Shown in pieces: positions 33,205 through 46,327 of a stretch of DNA of 64,000 bases. Position 1 is the first letter of the stretch, and each line of letters begins with the position of its first letter. Location of the stretch: NCBI GenBank assembly GCA_033439265.1, contig JAVTVX010000031.1:9037501-9101500 (forward strand), given 5' to 3'. Under the pieces are notes generated by a model. That model made no database searches. It was not told the DNA's origin and saw nothing but the letters and a program-made list of their open reading frames with translations. A program made the position numbers and the translations under genes. The stretch comes from Dillenia suffruticosa. Its lineage: Eukaryota; Streptophyta; Magnoliopsida; Dilleniales; Dilleniaceae.

Positions 33205-34240
33205 TTGGTTCCTATTCACTCGGCTCTAGCAACCAGGACTCTGGCTCTGCCGTTTGCTGTACTCCAAGAAGTAATGGAGTGTTCGATGGCTGATGGGGCT
33301 CAAATGCAAGCTCCATCACAGGCACCGACTCCTCATCTGACTTTTACCCTTGCACGGAGTGCTCGAATGGTACGATCGGGTCCTCTGATTGTTACTTCAA
33401 TTGATTGTTGTACCATTAAGTTGTCAAAATTGATTAAAGAAGTGAGACAAATTGGATGTGAAACATTCTTGGGCACGAGTGATGCCTCAGTAGCTAAGGA
33501 TTGGATTGGCCAAATCCAAAAGACCATCACCGACATGAGGTTAGATGATAAAATGAAGTTATAGGTGGCTGTGAAACTATTAGACAAGGGTACAAGGACT
33601 TAGTAGGAGAATGTGAAGGGTAGGACTTCTACTCCTCTCTGGGGAGAATTTGTTGAAGCTTTTGAAGAGGTACTATACTAGATTCTATAGGGACCAAAAG
33701 AGGAAGGAATTCTTCAAATACACAAGGGAATAGGACCATCGCGGAATATGAAACAGAGTTAAGAGAACTAACTATCTATGTTTTGGAGTTTGTGAACTCT
33801 GAAGAGTTTTTGTATGCAAATTTGAATTAGCGTTGAATTTTAACAATATGGAAAAGATATCGATAACAAAGGGGCATACCTTTCAACATGTTCTGGAATT
33901 GGTTTTGAGGGCCAAGAAAATGGTAATTGAGCAAGGAAGAGTTACAGATAGTCATGGTAAAAAGAGAAGGCTCGATTCACATCGGACCAAAACTCCAAGA
34001 AGAATAAGAGCACAGACTCACCCCAATTATTGAGTCTATTGGCTCTCCAAAGGGCCAACAACTATCTAAGTTTGGTGCTCCCACTTCTAGTATTGTATCC
34101 GGGAGCAAGTTAATGGGGTCAAGGAAAGAGTAATGTCAGAATTGCAAGAGATTCTTCCCTGAACTATGTACCGAGCCTCCAAAGTGTTACCAATGTGGGA
34201 AGGTGGGGCATTTCCGTAATGTTTGTCCTGAACTAGGCAT
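33205..34240 (+). pseudogene. gag: gag region of chromovirus-like element (fossil)
   Basis: The N-terminal part (33205-33564) includes FLGTSDASVAKDWIGQIQKT, the start of the retrotransposon gag domain as in related elements (F.G..DP..A..W). Further on come the basic RAKKMVIEQGR stretch and a clean CCHC zinc knuckle, CYQCGKVGHFRNVC (about 34180). Gag would package the element's RNA. It is broken. The same parts are seen in minus-strand copies at 2340-3112 and 47900-48480. Confidence 0.8.
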
Positions 34241-34449
34241 ATGTGAACATGGAGGTCATTTGAGTTGAGACCATCCGAGTGGCTCAAGAAGTGATCAATC
34301 AAACGCGCTTACACCATCGACTAGTACCGCTCCATGGACCGGGATCGGGAGCAACACATGGCCCCTCCTTCAATAATGTCCAACCAAGAACTCAACGAGA
34401 ATCTATGCGATTACTAATGAGGAAGTCCAGAACAATCCAGATGTAATCA

Positions 34450-34762
34450 TAGGTACATCCTCTTAAACTTGGACTTTGTGACTTAGAATGCAATACAAGT
34501 TTTATATGTTTTTTATGTTGATGATTTGACATGTTAGAAGTGAATTTATGGATAAATTTAAACTTAAATTCTATGTGGAGAGGCATAGGAATGATTATGT
34601 TATTGAATGATGGTAAAATCATATGTAGTGTAAATCTTCATCGTAGAAAAATTATATAATATGTCCATAATTGTGTGGTATAATAAGATATTATGAGGAA
34701 TTATGTATGAAGTATGTATTTTGGAGATTAACTAATAATCATTTGATAGTTTATACTATTAG
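34450..34762 (+). other. AT-rich spacer between gag and protease regions
   Basis: About 310 bases with no coding resemblance separate the gag end from the protease start. The two other copies have a similar AT-rich spacer at the same place (about 47675-47895 minus, and from about 2285 downward minus). The shared position says it was part of the family, not a late insertion. Confidence 0.55.
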
Positions 34763-34764
34763 GT

Positions 34765-37750
34765 ACAATGAAAATCTTTGATGATGATGTCTATGTGCTC
34801 CTTGATACGAGTTCTAATAATTCATTTGTGAATACAATATTTGTTTGGCATTCCAATAGGGCTGTGACTCTACTGGAGAAAGAATTGTGTGGTTATCACT
34901 CCCTTGGGGGAGTAGCTATTTAGGGATGCTATCTATAAGGGTTGTGAAATGAAGGTAGGTGAAATAGTTCTTGAAGTGGATCTACTTTTGCTAGATATGG
35001 TGGACTTTGATACCATTTTAGGTATGGATTAGTTATACCACCACCGAACATTTGCGGATTATTTCACCAACGAAGTAGAGTTCCATAGACTAGGTGTCCC
35101 CAGCTTGTGTTTACCAGTGAGCGACGGATTTTGCCGAATTGTGTGATTCCCACAATAGAAGCAAAAAGGCTAGTACATAATGGATGTAAAGCCTACCATG
35201 CACACATCATTAACACCACGGTTGAGGGTCTCAACTTGAGGGATGTTCCGGTGGTGAATGAGTTTCCAGATGTCTTTCCGGACGAGTTGCCCCGTTTGCC
35301 TCTGATTCGGGAGTTAGAATTTGTCATTGATTTGGTTCCCATTACCGCACCGATCTCAATCCCTCTGTATAGGATGACACTTGTAGAGTTGAAGGAATTA
35401 AAGATATAACTCCAAGAGTTATTACAAAAAGGATTCATTTGACCAAGTACCTCACCTTGGGGTGCTCTAGTTTTATTTATGAAAAAGAAGGATAGCAGTC
35501 TCTGGCTGTGCATAGACTATCAGTAACTTAATAAAATGACCATCAAGAACAAGTGCCCATTGCCAAGGATTAATGATCTCTTCGATCAACTTCAAGGGAC
35601 TAGAGTATTATCAAAATTTGATTTAAGGTCGGGGTACCATCAGTTAAGAATCAAGGAGGATGATATCCACAAGACCATGTTTATAATGCAGTATGGCTAC
35701 TACGAGTTTTTGATAATATCCTTTGGGTTGACAATTACTCCCGCGACTTTCATGGATTTAATGAATAGATTGTTCTACTCCTATTTAGATAAATTCGTCA
35801 TTGTGTTCATTAATGATATCTTGGTATATTCAAAAAATGATGAGGAATATTCTGAGCATCTCTGGATAGTGTTGCAAACTCTTTGGGAGAAAGAATTGTA
35901 TGCCAAGTTCTCTGAGTATGAATTTTTGTTAAGGGAGATCGGTTTTTTTTGGGACATATGATACTGGGGATGGAATATTTGTTGATCCAAAGAAAGTGGA
36001 AACCATATTGAAGTGGGAGCAACCTAAGAATATCACAGAGGTGAGGAGTTTCCTCAGATTGGAACGATACTTTCGGAGATTTGTCAATGGATTCTTCAAG
36101 ATTATAGCTCCATTATCAAAGTTGACTTAAAAGGGAGTCAAATTTGAGTGGGGTGACAAATGTGAAGCGAGTTTTCAAGAACTCAAGAAGTGGTCACATC
36201 CACTCCAATTCTTGTCCTCCTTACTAACGGTGGTGATTATGTAGTGTTTAGTGATGCTAGCCAACAAGGGTTGGATTGTGTATTGATGCAAAATGAGCGG
36301 GTGATTGCTTATGTCTCTTTGTAGTTGAAGAAACATGAGTTGTATTATCTCACATATGACTTGGAGTTAGCCGCCATTGTATTTGCATTGAAGATATGTC
36401 GACACTACTTATATGGGGTTATATGCAAAATCTTCACTGACCATAAAAGTGTTAAATACTTATTCACTCAAAAAAATCTAAATTTGAGACAACGAAGATG
36501 GTTAGAATTAATCGAGGATTACGACTTAGTTATAGATTACCACTCAGGCAAAGCAAATGTAGTTGTAGATGCCATATGCCGCAAGTCTTCTTCTTCGGCA
36601 CTTCATGGGATTTCTTATCTCTTATGCTTGGTAGGACTTCGTATACTTAGAGTCAGATTGGCAAATGATGATGATGGTGCATTTTTGGCCAAATTAAAAG
36701 TGCAACCAACATTAGTGGACTATATTAGAGATTGCCAAGCAACTGATGAGGAGTTAAGGGGCATAGTAGAGAAGGTCCACAAGGGTAAAGGTGGTGAGTT
36801 CCATATTCGGGAGGACGACATGGAGGTATATAGGAAACGAATTTGTGTTTCCAATAATGATGATCTTCGGAGGGCCATACTTGAAGAGAAACATTACTCG
36901 GCTTATGCGATGCATCCCGAGAGTACTAAAATATAATGAACCATCAAATAAACTTATTGGTGGTTGGGGTTGAAGAGGGAGATAGCCAAGTTTGTAGCTA
37001 AGTATCTTGTATACCAACAAGTCAAAGCCGAATATTAGAAACCCGTTGGTGTCCTTCAACCTTTACCAATTCCCGAGTGGAAGTGGGAACACATTACCAT
37101 AGATTTTGTGATGGGATTGCCACATACTCCGAGGGGTTATGATGCTATTTGGGTGATAATAGACCGTCTCACCAAGTAACTCCATTTCTTTCCGATTCAG
37201 AATACCTACTCTTTCGAGAGATTGGTCAAATAGTATTTTGATATAATCGTGAGGCTTTACAAGGTTCTAGTGTCTATTGTCTCAGACCGTGATCCTAAAT
37301 TCATCTCCCGATTTTGGCCAAAAAACTGCAAGAGTCCTTAAGGATTAAATTGAAGTTTAATATCGCTTTCCATCCTCAAACAGATGGCCAATCGGAGCGC
37401 ACGATTTAGACCTTGGAAGACATGCTTAGGGCATGTGTGATGGACTTCCAAGGGAGTTGGGATATATACCTCCTATTTATTGAATTCGCATACAACAATA
37501 GTTACCAGGATAGTATTGAGATGCTACTTTATGAGGCTCTATACAGAAGAAAGTGTCGAACTCCATTATGTTAGGATGAGGTCGGTGAGAAAAAGATAGA
37601 AAATGTAGAATTGATTGAGATTACTATAAAGAAAGTAAAAATAATCCAAAACAAAATAAAGTTAGCCTAAGATCGACAAAAGAGTTATGTCGATAAGAGC
37701 AGATGATCTTTGGAATTCAAAATAGGGGAACTCGTAATAATAAAATAGGG
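34765..37750 (+). pseudogene. pol: pol region: protease, reverse transcriptase, RNase H, integrase (fossil)
   Basis: Reverse transcriptase is seen in 35107-36200: the leading PDVFPDELPRLPL and ELEFVIDLVP segments, then [20 protein letters not shown] (about 35619), then [12 protein letters not shown] and a metal-binding-loop segment [10 protein letters not shown] (about 35806). RNase H follows with VFSDASQQGLDCVLMQ (about 36246), [18 protein letters not shown] and [11 protein letters not shown] (about 36440). Integrase begins with an HHCC-type region near 36880-37030 and continues with [19 protein letters not shown] (about 37110). Together these would copy RNA into DNA and insert it. The region is broken many times. 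Minus-strand frames across it are shadows. Confidence 0.85.
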
Positions 37751-37752
37751 GA

Positions 37753-38840
37753 TTTATGTTGAGATTAGAAAAATAAAGTTTAGTGGTTTAGGCCTAGAAT
37801 ATAATAATATTAAAATTTGGAAAAATCTTGAAATGGGAATTATTTCCCTAGGTTGGTGACGTAGTTTGATGAGATTAAATGATGAATTGATGAATTTCGA
37901 AAAAATTAGAGTTTGGGTTATGAGGAAAATATAGATTTTCTCTAATATTATTTTATGATTAAGTGCTAAATGTGTGCATATTATCTTACATTTAAAGCAA
38001 TTAGAAATTAAGGAGGAGAAAACTATTGATTTGGACTTGAATTGGGAGTGATAACATACCCAACAGGTGAGTGGATACATAATTATGATTTTGAATAAAA
38101 AAATATTTTACTCGATTTTGTAAATATTTTTAAAATTGATTTATAAACTAATTTGTGATTGTAGAGTATCCCAAAAGAGAATTTAGAATAAAAAATCCAT
38201 TCAAATATTTTATTGAAATAATGTGACATATTTATTAATTCATATTGATTATGTTAGTATTGAACTTATGATTTGAGAAATGTTTGAATGGTTATGGTAT
38301 ATTTTGATATATGCTATGAGGTTGTGAAATGATACTTGAATGAATGATCCAATGGCTATAGTCATTCTCCCCACGGTGTAGCCCGACAAGATAATGTGGT
38401 TAAGGGGCGTTTGCCTTAGGAGATAGCCATGCTTAAGAGGAATCTCCAATGCCATTATTATTATTTTTTAGACTACCTTGGTAGCACCCTAAGGGAGGCC
38501 TGAACCAATGCCAAGATTGGAAGTATTTGTAACTTAGAAAAGTATGAAAACTCTTTACGATTTCGCCCTTGGTCGCGGTAAACCATTGTCGGGAGCTATG
38601 ATTTTGGCAACACCTTGATTTTGGAAAAATTATGGATATAATTAGATGCATATAATTTGTTCATTATGAGTATTGATTTTTATTTGAAAATTTTATATTT
38701 GTTGATGAATCTTGAATTTTTATGGATATAGTAATATGATTTTGAGATAATTGTTTGATATGTCGACAATCATCTCTCATTTACTTTCATAACATGTTAT
38801 TCATTCACTGAGTATTGTTGTATACTCATCCCTCTTATTT
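37753..38840 (+). repeat. Partial 3' LTR of plus-strand chromovirus-like element
   Basis: TTATGTTGAGATTAGAAAAA at 37754 matches 31201, and the match runs to ATACTCATCCCTCTTATTT at 38840. It represents the middle of the LTR only. The minus-strand frames at 37754-38080 and 38249-38651 lie in it and are not genes. Confidence 0.8.
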
Positions 38841-40228
38841 GAAAAATGCATTAACGCATTTGCATTTTCAATTGCATAGACGTGGCATAAAATGTGTGGA
38901 TTAGCTTATGTGTGCAGTTGTATATTGTTCATTGTGTATGCTAGGTTTGTTGTTGGCCTTAGTTTTAAAGTGCCTAAGGCTGGGCTTATAGGTGGCCTAG
39001 CAAATTGAGTGAGTAAACAGGTCTATTCAGTTGATAAGGAAAAGAAAAATAAAGTTAAAGTTAAGATATTTGAGGTAGAAGGATGTTTGGCCAAAAAGGA
39101 GTTTGCTTGCAAAATGTTCTAGCACATTTGGAGAAAAAAGTCATATTTTTGCCCAACTAATTTGTTCAAACCTGATTATATTCTTTACACTTCTAGCACA
39201 AGCCTTATGTGGATCCATTTATCCAAATGAAATGCAAGAAATCTCACCCTAATTGAGTCAAATAACCAAAGACCAATTCAAACACTTAAAGTAGGAGTAT
39301 ATTTTAAATAAGTGAGCAAAATTTTGTTTAATAGCGTGAAACACTCTCCTGTTTTCTCCCTAAAATCCCATACCAATCCAACATCAAACCTTGAGTTCAC
39401 TTCGAAATCCATGAAAATCAAGAAGCAAAGGAAGCATAAAAGGCACCAAAATCACATTTTTCTTCAAAATTTCCAGCATAAGTTCTTCATGCTCATGAGA
39501 GGTAATAAACTAGAATCTTTAATCCTTTCTAAAAATTGATGAATACTCAATGTTCCTTACTATGAAAGGATACTTTGACATGCTTTATTCTAGATCAATT
39601 CCTTGAAGAACACAAGAACACACTCTCTCTTTAAAAGGCCATGGCAAGTATTATTAGGTAGGATTGATTCTCTCTTGATCTTACCATGTTCTAGTGATGT
39701 ACAAATAGTATTAAAACATAATGGTGATGAAATCCTAAAGATTGAGTATGGTATTTGACATGCTAAAGTAAGGTTTCTCTTTCTAGATTGAGCACAAAGT
39801 TAGGGTTTTGTATAAGGAGCAAGCTTTCTAAGAGTTGAGGCAAGTTTCCCTTTAGTTTGCATATTAGATCCATTCTTGGTTGTTGAATTGTGATAAATAC
39901 ATAAAAGCATGATGTATATAATGTTTTATGATAAATTCTATGGCTTTAGACTAAATATTTGTAATGTAGAATGGTAACTAAAAATGAAACTATGAATTAA
40001 CAATATCGTTTCAAGAAAAATATGTAACTTTGGTCTCTTGCTTTGTATGCAAATGATAGGCTGTATGTTTGTCATGCTTGTGTTCCAGCCTTGACCATGG
40101 CTTTTAGCTCAGGCTGAATACTTGTTCATGCTTTAGGACATACAAGTTAAGCTAGGAAAATACTAATGAGAGAAAGTTAATCCCTTAGTCTTCATGTTGC
40201 TCAAAATGACTCAGTACTTTTATGCAAT
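38841..40228. other. Unassigned DNA between chromovirus and CACTA elements
   Basis: Moderately AT-rich, with TTAGGGTTTTG-type leader-like sequence near 39800 that resembles an LTR 5' leader, but no partner or ends were found. The 75-codon frame at 39312-39539 is Lys/His/Asn-rich with no known family. Confidence 0.4.
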
Positions 40229-40479
40229 CACTACAAAAGAAATGCATTATAGAGACGGAGGAAAACCGTCAGCTAAATATAATAAAACTGTTGACAAAAT
40301 CTTCTCTAATGGATAGACATTCAATTGGTCATACACCAGCCGGAATAAACCTATGTTGACACTTTTGGTCACCATTGGAGCATGTCCCGAATCTGGATGG
40401 TTAGAAAAGTGTCGGTAAAAATCAATTTTTATTATCAGTTTAAAAACATTTGTAAAAATTATTACTTTTTTCATTGCTT

Positions 40480-41181
40480 ACTACAGAAATGTTACTACCT
40501 ATTACTACCTTTATCGTCCATAACTATAGCCGTTAAGAATTGTTACTACTATTTATTATTGGTAACCACATAATACATATATTAAGAAATGTTACTACTT
40601 TTATTATCAGATATTACAAATGTTAGTAAATATTACTACAGATATCATCGCTTACCATGTGTATAGGAAATGTTACTACAACAAATTTTACTACTATAGC
40701 TTACCACGTGTATAGGAAATATTACTACTGTCACCATAACCACTCACAATTGTTATGCTATTTGTTATCGGTAAGTGAGTCACCTTAACCGTTAAAAATT
40801 GTTATATTATTTATTGTCAGTAAGTACAGAGTTATATATTAGGAAATGTTACAAAATTTTGTTTATCAGTGCAAGTAAATTTTACTACTTTTATGGTCGG
40901 TTAACACAAGCGTTAGTAAATATTACTACTTTTATTGTCATTAGGATATGTTACTAATCGTGAATTACCTAACTGTTAAGAATTGTTAGCGTTATATATT
41001 GTCGATAACTATTTTAGGAAATATTACTATTAGTAAATATTACTACTTTATTATCGGATAGACATGTGTTACATAAGACCCTTTTATCATGGGTTGTACA
41101 AATGTTATGAAATGTTACTACCTTTTATCATTGTCATTACCATCATTTTATTGTAGTCAATTATCGTTAGTTACCATTAAT
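40480..41181 (+). repeat. CACTA subterminal array (left end)
   Basis: Dozens of near-copies of AAATGTTACTAC, TTATTATCGG and GTTAGTAAATATTACTAC, spaced every 15-50 bases. The reverse complement motif (GTAGTAAC) fills the right subterminal array at 18440-18850. Confidence 0.75.
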
Positions 41182-41225
41182 TATAACACCGACACTACGG
41201 TGTCCGTATAAGAGTACCATTTTTG

Positions 41226-41262
<37 letters not shown>

Positions 41263-44200
41263 TAATATATTCCTCAATTTATTATATAGAAAGAGATTTT
41301 ATTTATTTAAATTTGATTTTTGATTTTGGGGATATTTAAATTGAATTTTTGGTATATTTTAAATTTGCCGAATCGACAAATCGACGTAAACCCCATCTTT
41401 ATGAAATTTGCATTTCTAACGAAATATAGGTGAGAAAATATATATATGCATAAATATATATATAACTATTTATTTAGTAAAAAAAAAAAGATGGAGACGC
41501 AGCGTTTCCAACCCTAATCCCTCTCACCCTCTCTCTCTCTCTCTCCCTGGCCTTTCATTTCTTCTCCCACCGCGGCGCCGCTTCTCCTTCGCCGCGTGTT
41601 CCGCCGCCATCGCCACAACCTTCATCTTATTCTTCTTCTTCTTCTTCTTCTTCTTCTTCTTCTTCTCTTCCTCTCGCGAACTCCCGCGATCTCTTTCCCT
41701 TCCGCCGCACATCGCCAAGAGCCACGATCGATCGCACCATATGCCACCGCGCGCGACCGCAGCTGCTCTTTCCTCCCACGAGCACCGCCTTCCACCACAG
41801 CGCTCTACTGTAGCACCTTCTGCAGCGCGATCCCCCAGCCCGAGCTGAGCACGCCTCAGTCCCTGAGCGAGCAGCACCCATCCCGCGAGCGTGAGCCAGG
41901 CCGCGAGCAGGACCCAACTCGCGAGTAGGACCCAACCTGCAGCGCGAGCCCAAGCCACGACCAGGACCCAACCCGCGAGGGCGAGCCAGGTTGTAAGTAG
42001 GACCTAGCCCGCTAGCGCGAGCCAGGCTGCGAGTGCGAACCAGGCCGCGAGTGCGCCTCAGCGCACTAACGGACGAGAGCGCACGGGCGCGCACCAGCGC
42101 ACGAGCACTAGCCTGTAAGCCACTACGACCCAAAAGCCACTGCTGACTCGTAGGCCCATTAGCCGTAGGCCCATCAACCGCTGGCCCATCAGTCGCTGGC
42201 CCATCAGCCCACAAGCCCGTCAACCATAGGACTATCAGCCGCAGGCCCATCAGCCCGTAGGCCCGTCAGCCGCAGGCCCGTCAGCCGCAGGCCTGCCATC
42301 CCAAAGGCTCGCTAGCCCGCTGGTCCACAGACCCGCGAGCCCGCTAGCCGAAGCCCACCGGTCCATTGACCCCGAACCCATGAGCCCGTTGTAGCCCATA
42401 AGCCCGCGATGGCCCGCGATGGCCTGTGAGCCCGTGACAGCCCACGAACCTCCACGCAGATAACTGACTTAGGGTTTTACTTCTGATCTAAGTGTTTGAA
42501 CCTAACTAATAAACCCTATCTTGATAGGTAGCATTGCAGATTTTGGAGTGATCGAGGAGACATTCGGACAAAGGTCTGCGATCCGAGAAAAACTCTAGGT
42601 GAGTGATTTCGGACCCATTCGATTTGGTTATCAAAGTTAGGGTAAATTTAAGATAAGAAGCCTTGTATGTACTAGAATGTAAACTAGATTCTCACAGAAT
42701 GTATTTTTCGACATTATATACGGTTTATTAGGTTAAGTGTACAAATTTATATGAAATTGGACTGTTCAAGATAATAGAATCAAAGTAAGTTGATTTGAAT
42801 AGTTTTCCTTGGAGTTTAAATTGACCTATCCATGAAAATAGTCAGAAATTAGGATTTGAGTGCAATGGTTGATGTAGCCTTTCTCATTATAAATTATTTT
42901 GCTTATAGGCAAATTAAATACTATCTTCGTATTATGAAAATAGACTCGTATACCTTGAAAATGACATATAGCTTGAAACATTTGGATGGGAATCGAAAAG
43001 TGTATGATTTTTCAAAGATTTTCCATCTTATAGGAAAATTATTTATTTTAAGGCTTATTTCCGACTTTGAGTGGTTTTAGGGTTGAATTTAACTTGGTTT
43101 AAAAGTACATTAATTGTTTATAAATAGAATCCAACTGATGATATTAGAGTGTATTCACAAATTGAAGAGTTAAGGTTTGTACAAACTTAGAGAAAATGGA
43201 TAAACCCTATAATACTTGAAAATTTGATGTTAACTTGTGATAATCTGATTAGGTTGATCTTTTTGGAGACTCGAGAAGTCAGATTGGATTTGTTTTGAAA
43301 AAAGGAAGTGATCACCCTCTCTAGAAAAGTGAGTGAGACTTTGACATCTTTTATTGATTGACAAATCATGTTTTACCGATTTTCAGACGACATGATTTTT
43401 ATACGTGTGAAAACTGAACTTTTGAATTTTGATGAGTATATGTACATATTTTGTGACTATTGGAGTGTTTTAATTGCTGATTTTATAGATTTTGTATCAA
43501 TGAGTTTGATAACTGATATTGTGCCACATTTTTAACATATTGACATGTTTTAATGCTTCCACTGTATTGGCACAGGATTTTGAATGGATTTATATAAAAT
43601 CTTTGGGCTGTACGCCTGGCCAACGATATGATACAATGCGGGGTTGTATGCCCGGCCGATGTGATGATGTGATGCATGGAGCTACGTGCCCGGCCGACTT
43701 GGTGATATGGTGATATGTTTCCTATAGCATTCCGTGGCTATAAAGGACATTTGGTAGAGGCACCCCTTGTGCCCGGATACATTTCGGCCAGAGGTATCTG
43801 CTAGACCGTCACATGTATGGGTATCCCATGTTGACCCTCATCAGGGAGAACATGAGTTTACCTCTGTCTAGCATTGGGTGGGACACCATACATGGCCAAC
43901 TATATATATGTATCATTATTATTATTTATAGGATAGTTGGAGTAGTCTGTGGCCAAGATTGGGGTAAAGAACCATTATTTGATATTTGCATAGTGAAAAC
44001 CCCCAATGCGCCCGTCCTTGGACTGAAGAAGAATTATTGTGTTGCGACGTGAAATTGATAGTACCAGATTTGGGTATGGATGTTACCATATCTTCCGCTA
44101 TGACTATTGGAGATTTTAGTTTGATAAATGTATTCATTTATTTATATTTTGGGATTAATGTATAATTTATGTATATTTATTTGTGAAACTCTCATAGTTT

Positions 44201-44571
44201 ATTTGTATTGAAGCGATTGTACGTATTTGAATATCACTTGGGAAAAATGATTGTATATAATATAAAAGTTAGGTTTGCTCAGTGTGGCGGTTGTTCATGC
44301 TCTAGTTGAGCATGATAGTAGAGGTATGTTGTTAGGACTGCTAGAAAATGTGTAGATTTGTGTTGTTCTGGATGTTGGCTGTGGTATTTGTTGATTTTGA
44401 TAGGTCGGGATGACTATTTGTTTATTTTACAGGATGAATGTGATATACAGGTGAAATTGTACATGGGAAACCTCCGATTTAGGGGGAGGTTCTGTCCGAT
44501 TTTCTATAAAAATACAATTGGTATTCAGGGGCAATGGGCGGCTATTCACGATCCCAGTTACAGGCGTGACA
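41182..44571 (+). mobile_element. Giant solo LTR, family G, copy 2
   Basis: Opens TATAACACCGACAC (TGTAACACC in the other copies) and closes CAGGCGTGACA at 44571; 3390 bases. The target duplication TTAAT is exact (41177-41181 and 44572-44576). It shares with copy 1 the (TC)n/CTT tracts, the GGCCCATCAGCC-type GC region (42120-42330), the AGGGTTTTACTTCTGATCTAAG leader, a three-unit form of the 38-bp minisatellite (43600-43710) and the end block GGGAAACCTCCGATT. No internal region is attached. Frames of 110-207 codons in 41524-42250 are composition artefacts. Confidence 0.85.
41228..41261 (+). repeat. (TA)n microsatellite
   Basis: About 17 TA units shortly after the start of giant LTR copy 2. 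Copy 3 has an (ATA)n run in the corresponding place (63153-63192) and copy 1 a poly-A run. Confidence 0.9.
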
Positions 44572-44576
44572 TTAAT
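44572..44576. repeat. Target-site duplication TTAAT, right
   Basis: Exact copy of 41177-41181; together they bracket giant LTR copy 2. Confidence 0.85.
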
Positions 44577-46327
44577 TATCATCTGTATTAGTATAAGTTA
44601 CTGTCATATATCATCGGTTACTACACTCTCTTAGGAAATTAGTAAATGCACTCCCTTTTATCATGTTAGGAAATGTTACAGAAATATTTATTGGATACAA
44701 TTTTTTTAAGATAGCATAGATTTGATTGCTATAAGACTAGAAAATAAAAAAAATTATAAAAATAATATAAACAGAGAACGTTGATACATTGATTTCTAAG
44801 CAAAATGACATATACATATAAGAATAAAAAAAAAGAAAAAATAGAGAAAAGATTGCAAGTCTTACAATCGCATGTCTTCAGGCATCTTTATCCACAATTC
44901 TTCCTTCATGTCAATCTATTCATATAAAACCATAATGAAATTAATATAATGACATTGTAAAGAATGATTGTAAATAAAAATATTACATTTTGAAGTCAGG
45001 TATGATAATGATGGTAGTGATGATGATGGTTGAATTTTGTGTATTCCCGCATAGTAGATGTGAGTGGAGTGAGGTAGTGATGTGGGTGGTAGTAAGGTAA
45101 TGAGTGACTAAGTGGAGTCAATTATAGTGATGATGATGATTGGGTTTTATGTTCACTCCTGGATGCTAGTGAGTGAGATATTTAGATGGGTTAGGGAAGG
45201 AGAGATTTCGAGGGAAGATAAGAGGGAAGGAGAGATTTCGAGGGAAGGAGAAGAGGGAAGGAGAAGTTTTGATGGTGAAGTTTACTGCATATAATTTATA
45301 TAATATATTATATTCACAAATAAATTTTCAAAACCTACCCATTTTTTCCTATTTTTTTCCCCTTTTTTCTGCCTATTTTTCATTCTTTTTTTTTATTACC
45401 GCGCGCGTTGTTTTTAATTCTTCACATTTTTTATGCTTTTAAACTTTTAATCAATGCCACGTGTCTTTCCACTTAAAAAATCATTTATTTATTTTTACTA
45501 CTTATTATCTTGCTATTACTACATTTTAAGATTCAATAATGTATTTCAAGTGACATATCATATGCTTATGTTTCAAGTGACATATCACAGGCATGAAATA
45601 AATGTTGAAAATAAATTTTCAAAAGCGTCATTTTTCATTAGAAAATTTTTGGTGGGATGCGTTATTATTTTTTACCGTCTTTTTTTTAATCGTCTTATTT
45701 TTCAAACTTTAGTAATTGTTTTAACCTTCTTTTTTCTTTTCACATATGTTTCGAATGTTTTCATATGTGTTATTTTATTTTTGGTTTGTGATTTTTAAGA
45801 CTTGTTACGATTACAAACAAATGCAACATATATGTTTTATACAAATTTTATATAATTATTGTCTTACCATTGTCTTACCACTTGTTACCAAGACCTTGTT
45901 ACCTTACTACCTAGTTACCATTATTTGTTATAGATCACTTATTATTACTTGTTATTATGTCCTTATTATACAAATTATATATAATTATTGTCTTACCAAG
46001 ATCACTTGTTATCACTAGTTACCATACTTGCTATCACTTGTTACCATGATAGAGAATAAAAGGTACTTGCTAGTATTTGTAAATTACTTCATGCCAATTT
46101 TATACAATTATACCAGGTGTTGGAGCAATTGTATCACTGTGCACAATGGCATCGCTGTGCTACAGACGATAAAAGTACTTATTACCATTTGTTACTACTT
46201 GTTACCACACCATATCACTACACAAATGTATCATCCCTGCTTCGTGCATACGCGTATGCATGCTTGCTGGCATGGTTAAGCCGCATGGGCATGTTTAACT
46301 CCATTCCGAGTCAAACTGGACAATAGA

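Larger units (their letters stand above)
30622..38840 (+). mobile_element. Chromovirus-like Ty3/gypsy element, most complete copy (fossil)
   Basis: Parts in order: 5' LTR 30622-32871, initiator Met-tRNA primer site 32879-32889, gag about 33205-34240, an AT-rich spacer, protease about 34765-35100, reverse transcriptase 35107-36200, RNase H 36210-36590, integrase 36790-37600, then part of a 3' LTR 37753-38840. The order protease-RT-RNase H-integrase is Ty3/gypsy, and residues such as [10 protein letters not shown] and the long LTRs with TGGTATCAGAG primer fit chromoviruses of the Tekay/Del group. The two LTR copies differ by roughly 12-15% over a hand-aligned stretch, so it is old. It is broken many times and cannot be active. 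Confidence 0.8.
40229..46327 (+). mobile_element. CACTA element 2, split by a giant solo LTR
   Basis: Opens with CACTACAAAAGAAATGC at 40229, then AGAGACGGAGGAAAACCGTC, the expected stem-like terminal block. A subterminal array of GTTACTACC and TTACTACTTTTAT words fills 40480-41181 and continues after the nested LTR at 44577-44690. 45000-45440 matches 15150-15560, further TTGTTACC words run 45850-46210, and a CATGC-rich island lies at 46230-46300. No transposase frame is seen. The right terminus is missing; a chromovirus fragment abuts at about 46328. Confidence 0.7.

Noticed and set aside
41524-42250. Plus and minus frames of 110-207 codons
   Set aside because: They cross (CTT)n, (TC)n and GGCCCATCAGCC repeats of giant LTR copy 2.
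45454-46279. Plus-strand Tyr/Phe/Ile-rich frames, which look like membrane proteins
   Set aside because: They arise from TTACTT and TTACCA repeats of CACTA subterminal DNA.
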